Source: Oscheius sp. JU75 (taxonomy: Eukaryota; Nematoda; Chromadorea; Rhabditida; Rhabditidae). From it: a stretch of DNA of 64,000 bases. Below are positions 54,125 to 64,000 of the stretch, one piece after another; the first letter of the stretch is position 1; every line of letters begins with the position of its first letter. The notes below the pieces were generated by a model. That model saw nothing but the letters and a program-made list of their open reading frames with translations, was not told the DNA's origin and made no database searches. The DNA lies in contig JASJZC010000005.1 of NCBI GenBank assembly GCA_037178855.1, positions 9,362,001 to 9,426,000 of the forward strand, given 5' to 3'. A program made the position numbers and the translations under genes.

Positions 54125-57100
54125 TTACTGTTGAAGGAAAATTGTCAACAAGGAAAGAGAAACAAGAAACCAGAGATCGCTTCTCGAGGCTGGACTGGGT
54201 GTGGTGGTTTGGATGTCATTTGGAATGTTCGAGTCTCCTGTCAAGCAGCCTTGAGAGTTGCAACTGCAGACCTTCAAGCCTTCCATGTTGTCGACCGAGC
54301 TACATTTGTTGTCCACGTCTGAAACCGTATTAGTATCACTAACGGTATGAAACTTACTAAGGCTCTGAACGAACTGAACCGGGTCACAGGTGTAGAGAGT
54401 CATGGTGTCTGAAGAGTTCGAGTACTTCCACTGGAAAGAAACACAGTATCCAAAGCAGGTACTCCAAGTAGGAGTCCCTTGAGCCTTGCCGTTCTTGAAG
54501 AAGCCGCTCAAGCAGGCGATTGGAATACTGGTCCAGTTGGCCGAAGGAATAACGTAGGTCAGGTTGTCATTCTTAGTGTTGCAGTTCGTGGAGTCATCAC
54601 AGCAGCAAGCTGACACGTCGGTACCGGCCTCCTTGAAAGTAGTACAGCCGTTGTCATCGATTCCGAGGCCGTCCTGAAAGGAGAGTAGGTAGAAAAAAAA
54701 AATTAGAGTCCTAACTTCTTCAAAAGCAAGGCGGTCAATCTCAAACTAGCATGCTAACAAATCACGCTTGGCTAGTTTAGGCAGTATTTTAATAGCTCCA
54801 TAAGTTAAAATGCCCCAACTTCATTCCTATAATGTTCACTCACCGTGCACACAGTTCTCGCAGCGCACTGGTAGACCTTAACAGTCTTGCTCGAGACCAT
54901 CGTCTGGATCGAGATGCACTTTCCGTTACAGTTCACATCTTGTCCCAGTGTGTAGTTGTCTTCCTTTACGTAGACTCCAGCGAAACAGACTAGTGGATTG
55001 TTAGGGCTTCTGTTCTTTGTCGGATCAATGCAGACGTCCGTGTTACAACAGCATCCGTCCATTCCGGGCTCAATGGGACTGCACTTACCGAGGATATCTG
55101 AACGCAAAATATCGTCGACAATCTTTTCGATTCTACCAAAACGCTTGCAGTAGCTAGATGGGTCACAAGTGTAGATACTTGCAGTGTGGTTGTTATTGTT
55201 GACACTGGTGTTGAGTGTGATGCTAACACAGTCTCCTTGACAGGGCAGATAGGTTCCATTGGCCAGTGGCTGTCCATTGACCCAGACGCCGGAATAGCAG
55301 GCGATCATCGGGTCATCGTAGGGGACCACAACGGGGGCGGTGATCTTCCCGTCAAGACCGGCTTGGGCAATATTACAGTTCGGGTTGTTGTCACAGCAGC
55401 AGCCGGTGACTTCCTTGTCTCCTGGCATGCCAGCGCAGGAGTTGTCGAGACCGAGAGCACTGCAGATTCCATTGTCTTGGAAGCAGAAGAAGGTGGTGAT
55501 GTTGTAGCTGATGTTGTAGCTGGCCAGAGTGGTGGAGGCTGAACCGCATTTGCCGCTGCAGTAGACCTGGAAATTTACGTTTCAATGGCAAATGCATAGT
55601 CAGGAAGCGATTGCCCGCTATCGTATTAGCTTGCTACCAAAAAAAAACCGTCTCGGTTCCCTATGATTTTCTTGAACAGTAACTTACCGTGGATCCATAA
55701 GTTTTGTTCGCAAAGTCAGTCTGGATTCCGACATAGCATGTGAGCGGATTGTCAGGGCTCCTGTTCCTCGTCGGATCAATGCAGGAATCCGAGTCACAGC
55801 AGCACCCCTTCATTCCAGGCTCAATATTAGCGCACTGATTGGCCATTCCTAATTTTAAGTTGACATCATGTAGTTAGAGTCAACTTACCGAACTGTCTAC
55901 AGTAGTAGGAAGGATCACAAGTGAAGAGAGTAGCGTAGTGAGGGGTCTTGTCGACTGTGGTGTTGAGAGTAATCGAAACACAGTTTCCTTGACAGGCTTG
56001 GTACGTTCCAGGTCCCAGTGGAGCGCCGTTGACCCAGACACCGGAGTAACAGGCGATTCTAGGGTCGGTGTTGTTGACAACTGGTGGAGCAGTGATCTGA
56101 ATTCAGTCAGTTCTTTTTCCGGAGAGACTCACCACGCCGCCAAAGTTGGCCTGAGCAATATTACAGTTGTAGTCGTTGTCACAACAGCATCCGGTGATGT
56201 CCTTGTCTCCAGGCATGCTACCGCAAGAGTTGTCTAATCCGAGGGTACTACAGGTTCCGGAGTCCAGGCAGAAGAAGGTAGTGGTTTTGTAGCCGGCCAG
56301 AATAGCCTGAGCCGAGGCACACTTTCCGTCACAAGGCACCTAAACCGGTTGTTTCGAAAGTTTCAGAGGCTTCGAACCGTGGATCCGTAAGTTTTGTCAG
56401 GAAAGTCTGTCTGGAGTCCAACGTAGCAGGTGAGACCCCTGGCCGGGCTCTTGTTTCTGGTAGGATCGATGCAGGAGTCGGTATTACAACAGCATCCAGT
56501 CATCCCAGGCTCGATCTGACTGCACTTTCCGAGGATATCTGAACTTTTGTTACTTCCTCGTGATAATCTTCCCAACCAAAGGATCTGCAGAAGGTTGAGG
56601 GATCACAGGTGTAGAGAGTAGCTGTGTGATTGGCTCCGTTCACCTTGGAGTTGAAAGTGATACTGACGCAGTCTCCTTGACAGGCTGTGAAGACACCGTC
56701 CTGGACAGGCTGACCGTCGACCCAGACTCCAGCGTAGCAGGCAATTCGAGGGTCTGTGCTGACAGTGGCGTTGGGAACCGAGGTAACCTAAAGATGCTTC
56801 AGGCTTTTATGTTTATCTGTGATCTTACCGGGTTAGACATAAAGGGAGCAGCTTGAGCAACATTGCAAGCGGCTCCATTGTCACAGCAGCATCCCATGAC
56901 GTCCTTGTCTCCAGGCAGAGGAAGACAGGCTACAAACTACAGTTGGAAATAGTACAATCTTTCCCACCATTGTCCAATGCGAGAGTCTTGCAGACACTAT
57001 TGTCCATGCAGAAGAAACTCGTCGTGTTGTAGTTCTTTCCATTGGTGTCCTGAAGAGTCGTGATGGCGGAGCCACACTTTCCGTTGCAGAAGACAGTAGA

Positions 57101-60100
57101 TCCGCTGCTCTTGCCGGGAAGATCACTTTGAACTCCGACATAGCAGGTCAGAGGGTCTCTTGGAGTCTTGTTTCTGGTCGGATCAATGCAGGAATCCGTG
57201 TTACAGCAGCAGCCGTCCATTCCAGGCTCGATCGAGCTGCAGCTGTTGCTCATGTCTTTAAAAAAATGTTTTCTCTGTCTACCAGTTTTTGTCCGAACTC
57301 ACTAAATTGTGTACAGTAGTAGGACGGGTCGCAAGTGTACAATGTAGCCGAGTGAGGAACATTGCTGACATTTGTGTTCAGAGTGATCGAGACACAGTCT
57401 CCTTGACAAGCCGTGAAAGTTCCACCACCATTCACAGGCACTCCATCCAGCCACACTCCAGCATAGCAGGCGATTCTGGGATCAGTGTTGTTGGTGACAG
57501 CAGGTGGGGAGAACTAAAAGAAACGCGTTTCCCAAAGAATCTTGCCACTCACGGTCATGTTGGCTTGTTTCACATTGCAGTTGTAATCGTTGTCACAACA
57601 ACATCCGGTCACGTCCTTGTCTCCTGGAAGTCCGGAGCAGCTGTTATCCAATTGGAGGTTAGAGCAGATGGTAGAGTCCAAGCAGAAGAAGGTTGTTGTC
57701 TGGTATCCGGCAAGTACAGCCGTTGCCGAGCCACACTTTCCGCTACAAGGTACCTAAACCAGACATTGGAAAGCTTCTAGAACTCTTGTACCGTAGATCC
57801 ATATGTCTTCCCGGGAAAGCCGGTCTGAAGTCCAACATAGCAAGTGAGATTGCTGACGGGAACTTTGTTTCTGGTCGGGTCAATGCAGGAGTCGGTGTTA
57901 CAACAGCATCCAGTCATTCCGGGCTCGATCTGACTACATCCACCGAGGATTCCTGAATTCTCACTGGTTTCTGGTATGGAATGTTACTTACCAACGGATC
58001 TGCAGAAGGTTGAGGGATCACAAGTGTATAAAGTAGCTGTGTGATTGGTTCCATTCACCTTGGTGTTGAGGGTGATACTGGCACAGTCTCCTTGACAGGA
58101 CATGAACTTTCCCGGCATGAGTGCATTGCCGTTGATCCAGACCCCAGCGTAGCAAGCGATTTTAGGATCAGTGCTGTCTGTCACGTTGGGAACAGAAGTG
58201 ACCTGAAAAGATATGTCAGTCTCTTTGTCTCAACAACTTACCGGAGTGGGCATAAACGTGGCAGCCTGACCAATATTGCAGTTATCCATGTTATCACAGC
58301 AGCAGCCCATGACTTCCTTGTCGCCAGGCATCGGTTGGCACTGATTGTCTAGTCCCAGAGCACTGCAGACACTGTTGTCCAGGCAGAAGAATGATGTCAT
58401 GCTGTAGTTCTTTCCACTATCGTCTTGGAGAACAGTAGTGGCAGAGCCGCACTTTCCGTCGCAATATACCTAAAAACACTTTTCATCCACGAACAATGGC
58501 TTTTCTACCGTCTGTCCGGTAGTTTTGTTCGGGAAGTCCGTCTGAATACCGACGTAGCAAGACAGCTTTCTGCCTGGAAATTTGTTGCGGGTAGGGTCGA
58601 TACAGACATCGGTGCTGCAACAGCAGCCGGTCATTCCATCCTCGATTGTGCTGCAGTTTCCGAGGATGCCTGAAATTGGTCACCATTACAGAAAGTCACT
58701 AAAGTCGGAACCGTAGTTTCTGCAGTAAGTAGACGGATCACAAGTATAGAGAGTGGCAGAGTGATTGTCTCCATTGACCTTGGTCTCGAGACGGATACTC
58801 ACGCAGTCTCCCAGGCAGGATTGATAGGTTGAAGAAAGAAGCTGGCCATCCACGTCAATTCCGGTGAAGCAGGCAATTGGTGGGTCGGTAAAGGTCTGGT
58901 TGACTGGCGGAGGAGACAAGGTGACATTCGCTTGGGCGATGTTACAAGAGTTTCCGTTGTCGCAACAACATCCAGTCATATCCTTGTCGCCGGGCAGTGG
59001 TCCACAGGCATTGTTCAGGTTCAGAGCGTTGCAGATGGTCGGGTCGAGACAAAAGAAGGACGTGGTGTTCTGTCCGTTCAGAGTCGCGGTGGCTGATCCA
59101 CACTTTCCATTGCAGGCAACTTGAGCTCCGTAGCTCAAGTTGGGGGCAGTTGTCTGTAGTCCGACATAGCAGTAGAGCTGAGCTTGTGTCTTGGGAACAT
59201 TAGAGCTTCCGTCCAGACATCCACTGGTCTGACAGCTGCAGACTTTCAGGCCGGACAGGTTATCGATGGGGCCGCAGTGAGTACTGGCGTCTGAAAGTTG
59301 GGTAATGCTTGGACGAACTAACAATTCAATACTTTCGGTAGAACAAGTTTTAGCAAAAATGTCGTCAAGAGGATACCTAGAGCACAACAAAATTTGCTTA
59401 AACCAGTTTGTTAGTACATTTTCTTTTGAACTTACTGAGAGTGTTGATGAACTGGACCGGGTCACACGTGAACAGAGTCATTGTTGTTCCATTGTTAGTA
59501 GTCTGCCATTGGAATGAGGCACAGTCTCCCTTACAGGTTGTCCATCCGGGCGTTCCTTGAGCTATTCCGTCCATGTAGAAGCCGCTCCAGCAGGCGATCG
59601 GAGTTCCTGTCATGTTAACCATTGGAATGTTGATGTTCAGATTGTCATTTGCCGAGTTGCAGTTGTTTCCAGACTCGCAGCAACACGATGTCACATAGAC
59701 ATTGTTGCTTAGGAAGGTGGTACATCCGTCTCCGTCAATGTTCAGACCGTTCTATGGTGATTAAATAAGTTTGATAAGCAGCCGGACTCACAGTGCAGAC
59801 GTCCTGACGGACACACTGATAAACCTTGACAGTCTTGCCGCTTACTGTAGTTTGCACTGAGGCACACATTCCGTTGCAGGCCACGTCGTCTCCCTACAAA
59901 TATTGTTGTTCTGGCGGTTGAGATGTTCCGATCTTCAGAAGGACCAAATATAAATGTACCTGAGTGTAGTTGTCTTCCTTCACCCAGACTCCAGCAAAGC
60001 AGACAAGTGGAGCAGTTGGGTTGATTCCTCGAATCGGATCGATGCAGACGTCGCTGTTGCAACAACATCCTCCCATTCCGGTATCAATAGTGCTACAGTT

Positions 60101-61137
60101 TCCGAGAATGTCTAAAAAACATAAATCGCGACAAGCTCATTGGAAAACTACTGTAGTTTCGGCAATAGGTGGACGGATCGCAGGTGTAGATTGTGGCAGA
60201 GTTTGCCACGTTATTGACTGTGCTGTTCAGGGTCACACTGACGCAATCTCCTTGGCAGACTTGGTAGCCACCGTCGACTACTGATGCTCCGTTTGCCCAG
60301 AAGCCAGTGTAACAGGCGATTGGAGGATCGGTGGTGTTAACGACCGGAGGAGGGGTAATCTGAAAAGATTTACGTTAAAAATTCGTGTTGAGTAGTATGC
60401 TGCAGTTTTGTTTTCCAGAGATGGAGCGGAATGCCTTAAGTATTTTAATAAAAGTGGTATTGAACATGGTAATGAGTTTAAAAAACGAGTAAGTTCTTTA
60501 AAGGTAGAGGTCCGGAAGAGAGAGTGCCGAAAAACAACAATTGGAAAAAGGGGTTAAACAGCGTTTAATAATAATAATTCGGGAGAAACTTTTCGTCAAA
60601 AGTAGTGGGCTGCTTTAAAAATTTTAACTCACTGTAGTATCAAGGTTTGCCAGAGCAACATTGCAATTGTTGGCATCGTTACAACAGCAAGCCGTGACAT
60701 CCTTGTCCGACGGAAGGCTTGTACAGTTTCCATTGACATTCAGCTGGGTGCCTAAAATTTCACATGAAGTCAGAAAACAAGAAAAAACGTACAAATGCTG
60801 CTATCCAGACACAAGAAAGCTGTTACGTTTTGGTCTCCAACTGTCGACCTAGCTGATCCACATAGTCCATTACAGTATACCTACCATTGATCTCGCTGGT
60901 AAAACTTTTAAAAACTTACGGTGCTTCCGTAGGACTTGACCGTGTTTGTGGAATAAATACCGACGTAGCAAGTGAAATTAGTGCTATGAGACCAGGCTTG
61001 ACTATTTCTGAACGTCCCTTTCAGAAGCTTAAAAAGTATAAATACCTGGTATTGACAAAGTCTACAAAACTAGTAATGCCGTCGGAATATGCCGCAATAG
61101 CTCCGGCTAGGAGTAGGAGCCTGAAAAAATCCAACAT
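54125..61137 (-). CDS. Giant secreted/GPI-type protein of tandem ET modules
   Basis: The start exon (ATG at 61137-61135) encodes a signal peptide, MLDFFRLLLLAGAIAA. About twenty short-intron exons follow, ending with a hydrophobic tail, SDLWFLVSLSLLTIFLQQ (stop at 54125-54127), as in a GPI signal. I estimate 1,800-2,000 residues. The body alternates three Cys blocks: (a) CYVG.Q....YGSTV.CNGKCGSA.., TSFFCLD...C, LDN.CG..PGDKD.TGCCCDN; (b) IACYAGVWVNG..., CQGDCVSITLNT.VN.., ATLYTCDPS.YCR; (c) LGKCS.IEPGM.GCCCNTDSCIDPTRNK. Each ends in the CCC..D.C signature of the nematode ET module. Six nearly regular ~700-bp units lie at ~54.9-58.9 kb, another at ~60-60.8 kb. Two variant modules (SFQW..; CSCQTSGC, CSCNSQGC) sit at ~59.2-59.7 and 54.1-54.7 kb. 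Precise exon borders were not all traced. The function is unknown; probably an extracellular matrix or surface protein. Confidence 0.85.
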
Positions 61138-62650
61138 TGGAGCCTCCGAGGTGATAGGAAAGCTATTAGAGCCTTAAATATCAAGGACTTATCAGGTGTC
61201 GTTAATTGCGCCATTTTATCGTTTTTGCGACAGCTAGAGAGAGCTGGAAAAGGAACAGAAAAGGTGATTCAGCAGCGTAATGGCAATGAGCACGCAAAAT
61301 GGGGCAGGGTGAATAGTTTCCACACAATGCATGAAGCATTTTCATAAAACTTGAGAGTAGCCCAAAATTGAATAGGTATCACTTTTGTCGGGAGCTAACT
61401 AAGCCTCTTCTCTCGGAATCTGCGAGGCAAAACGGGTGCGACCCGAGATGTAGTGACGGTCTTGTCTACTATTCTGACGTCAGGTTATCGGTACGATCAC
61501 CCTCTGACTGAGAAGTTATTTTTCTTGATGGCTGCATGCCAGTTGATCTGCATAAAGCATAAATTTTTTTATCAGATGTCATTGACTTCCCTGAAATTGT
61601 GGAAGAGCAACGCCGTTAGTAAAGAGAACACATTTGGAACAGTTTTAGTTACAGTGTAAAACAGTACTCTGTGAAGAATGTGTCTTGCCCAGAATAGCTC
61701 CACAAAGTACAACATTCTCCTTGCTATCTCTCCCGCAGCCTCGCGTCAGAATTTCCTCTCTGTGTGTCCTGGAGGTGCGGCGGCGGTTAATCTATACTGC
61801 CTTCGGCATGTCTTTTGTCACATCGAGAATCACCTCTCTTTATGGCGACCGATAGACACGGCACTCGACAAGAGTCATATAGTCACAAAAACGGGCTATT
61901 ACAGCGTAGAAACATTCAGATCCCTTCCTGAAAACTTTATTGAAGCTAGAGGTACACTTTTAAGTAGTAGTTACTTTAGTCAGTGATCATATGAAGATGG
62001 AAGTTTTAATTTGAACTGTTCCATAATTCCAGAGGATTTCATTGCTTTTGCCTCCCAAGTTGGAAGCCCCAACCCCAACCCCGTTCATTACCGTAAAGTA
62101 CGACAGGCCATGAAGCCAATGAGGGAGCACAGTCAGCTCCCGGACTCTTCGACTGATAGGGCATGGTGAACTTTACCGCGATCGAGCGAAACTATGGAGG
62201 ACGCTATGGATAAAGAGTACAAAAGAGTTCTTTTGTACTCTCTATCACATACGCGTTCAGAGACTTGACAGCTACATGTTCAAGTGCTACAGACTCTTAT
62301 TATCAAAGTTATCAAGCATGTTCGGCAGCTCTATGTTATGGTTGCTGTACACAAGAAGGAACTTTCGATTAATGATGTCTGTGGGAACTGTTCACATCAC
62401 TCCGTCTGGATCAAAACAAAGTCTGAAATTAAAGGATTCGGCGGCTAGCTAGATTTGTTCGGCATTCTACCATCAACTACTTCTCTGTTTCCAAATGTAT
62501 AAACACACTTAAAACAAATAGACTGAATGCAGAAAACTCAAAGTATAGCTCAAAAAGTAAAGAACTCGTCACGACCCGTGTGAGCAAAATCCCACGCCTC
62601 ATCTCCTCTCTATGTGAGAGTTGTTCGTACCTTGTACACTCCAGTTCAAT
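61138..62650. other. Intergenic region
   Basis: No exon chain is recognised. It separates two divergently transcribed genes (ET gene on minus, receptor D on plus) and presumably carries both promoters. The 102-residue open frame at 61678-61986 has no family resemblance. Confidence 0.45.
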
Positions 62651-62662
62651 ATCTTTTCTCAC

Positions 62663-63738
62663 ATGTGCGAGGACAACTCGCTCGTTGACATCCTGCTTCG
62701 AATCAGCTGGACTCTACTGTTCCTGCCAGCGACATTTGCTAACATGTGGCTCATATACTGCATATTCAAAAGAACACCCAAAGATTTCCGAGTCTACAGT
62801 ATACTATTATTTTATCAGTCATTCGTGGGGCTTTTCGAAGAGGTGGCCTTATGGATTTTGATGCCAAGATAAGATTTTCCTGGATTATATGCAAACTACC
62901 AGTTTTTAGGCTGACTGGATTTGAGGGAGACGGAACCTTCATAGCCATTGGTCTTTCTGGCCAAATTGATGGGAAGTTCTCCTTTGTTACTCTCGAAATC
63001 ATTGTATCCTGTTGGCCTTGCAGCACTATTCTGGTCTGTGTTTGTGTCTGCTACAGACTCTATATTCTTCATCGAAGTGTTCCAAACATCCTTACCGTCA
63101 TCAGCCTATGTGTTTTAATTACAGTTCCGGCGGTTTTTTACTGCGTGAGTGTGATTCAGAGGAAACACGAGCAAAGCTTAGGTAGTTTCGACATCCTCTT
63201 ATAGAGACAAAAGTGATCTGCCGATTGAACTATGCTCCCAGAATGTTACTGGAGCTTTTGGTATTTACTCTCCAAGAAATTCTTGGGTATCTTTTGCTTA
63301 ATCATTTCTATGACTTATTGATATTTCCAGGAAACAGTTGGCAACACCGTAAACTACCTCTTCCTTCCAAGTGTCATAATTTCGCTGCTCGTTTCTTGGA
63401 AGATCCTGCACACTATCGGTAAACTACGGCAAGATAATTCAGCAACTTGGATCAAAAACAATCGGGGAATCGCTCTGGCTCTTCTCTTCCAATCCTGTGT
63501 ACCAGCTTTCGGTATCATCTACATCGCACTTCTCTCCCTGTGGGAGAGACAAATATTGAAAAGTACAACTGGTGCCAGTTTCGCTTTCCTACTCTTTGGA
63601 GTCATGCCTCTTTGTGACGGCCTCGTGACTCTCTACTTTATTCCGTACTACAGACGAGTAACTATTGGGTAATCCCTCTTCAAACTGTTTATCTATAAAA
63701 CTTTCAGTGTCATGAAGGGAAGATCGACGCAAACTTGA
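62663..63738 (+). CDS. Seven-transmembrane chemoreceptor D (Str/Srh-like)
   Basis: Exons 62663-62868, 62910-63144, 63331-63668 and 63708-63738 close in phase to about 269 residues with seven helices, e.g. ISWTLLFLPATFANMWLIYC (TM1), TLEIIVSCWPCSTILVCVCV (TM3), NYLFLPSVIISLLVSWKILH (TM5) and IALALLFQSCVPAFGIIYIA (TM6). The TM6-TM7 region followed by FIPYYRR resembles the Str/Srh superfamily of nematode odorant-type receptors. Two oddities: the first intron starts AT (AG/ATAAGA) though phase and position are otherwise perfect. The loop between TM4 and TM5 is short, suggesting that an exon inside 63145-63330 was missed. It could be an incipient pseudogene. Confidence 0.65.
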
Positions 63739-63739
63739 A

Positions 63740-64000
63740 CTAAGCAAGATTAGAGCTGGTGGCATCCAGTCGTGCAATCTCTACAATATTTGTGACGTTC
63801 TTTCTCCAGAAACAGAAGATCCTCTTCAAGAGCTTGATAGTGAATGTTCTGTACGGTTTCATGCAGTAGAGGCAGAAGATAGAGTTGACCAGGGGATAGC
63901 ATCCAATTATAGCCGCTGTCCCATATTGGAACTCATCAGTTTGCGTGATAAAGACCCAGTTAAACCCCAGAGTTATCATAAACGTACACATCGGACCAGT
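63740..64000 (-). CDS. Chemoreceptor E, C-terminal part (truncated by window)
   Basis: The minus-strand frame entering from the window edge encodes a last helix and tail: FMITLGFNWVFITQTDEFQY, GTAAIIGCYPLVNSIFCLYCMKPYR, then a basic tail and stop at 63740-63742. The YP..NSIFCLY..KPYR block is typical of TM7 in nematode Str/Srh-class receptors. It is convergent with receptor D: the two stop codons are separated by a single base. Confidence 0.7.
   Translation of the reverse strand, partial: TGPMCTFMITLGFNWVFITQTDEFQYGTAAIIGCYPLVNSIFCLYCMKPYRTFTIKLLKRIFCFWRKNVTNIVEIARLDATSSNLA

Noticed and set aside
55186-55542. Plus-strand open frames of up to 163 residues opposite the ET gene
   Set aside because: They are shadows of the Cys-rich minus-strand coding sequence and lack splice or signal features.

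Overview
This is nuclear DNA from a nematode. Genes are split by many short introns, mostly 35-60 bp, with GT donors and T-rich TTTTCAG acceptors. Several start codons follow a TTTTCAG-like site by only a few bases, as expected for spliced-leader trans-splicing. The gene content agrees: a giant protein built of ET modules (a nematode family), expanded serpentine chemoreceptors, a nematode-type receptor guanylyl cyclase, tandem UDP-glucuronosyltransferases and a two-domain C-type lectin. I cannot name the species. Gene models were built by hand from reading frames and splice consensus; where I give a full exon list, the phases close.

Layout. 1-9.6 kb: a V-ATPase proteolipid c subunit gene (+), a small secreted Cys-rich protein (+), then two related minus-strand genes for N-glycosylated surface proteins. 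The first of these carries a 0.96-kb fold-back transposon in an intron; the second is decaying. 9.6-15.1 kb: chemoreceptor relics and two intact paralogous seven-TM receptors. 15.5-21.1 kb: two intact tandem UGT genes. 21.1-31.4 kb: an Hsp70 graveyard with a broken copy carrying a LINE fragment, an inverted fragment, a C-terminal fragment and two full-length reading frames that each lack normal Hsp70 parts. A different seven-TM receptor lies inside it on the minus strand. 31.4-37 kb: about 5.5 kb with no recognisable gene. 37-39.3 kb: an SLC41/MgtE-type magnesium transporter. 39.5-41.5 kb: degenerate Cys-rich fragments and a dead mariner element. 41.6-49.8 kb (minus): a small secreted orphan and a complete receptor guanylyl cyclase. 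50.3-51.9 kb: a C-type lectin. 54.1-61.1 kb (minus): the ET-module giant gene. 62.7-64 kb: two convergent chemoreceptors, the second cut by the window edge.

The housekeeping genes (V-ATPase, SLC41) sit in a fast-evolving environmental-response neighbourhood: chemosensation (7TM receptors, guanylyl cyclase), detoxification (UGTs), secreted or surface proteins (lectin, ET modules, glycoproteins) and heat-shock relatives. Local duplication and decay dominate. I found no operon-like pathway and no clearly new multi-gene system. The most unusual signals are a short GC-rich motif repeated mostly inside introns of unrelated genes, non-consensus splice borders implied by exact reading-frame closure, a TA-flanked palindromic element with Pol III-like boxes, and a 280-bp Hsp70 3' duplication abutting a UGT stop codon.
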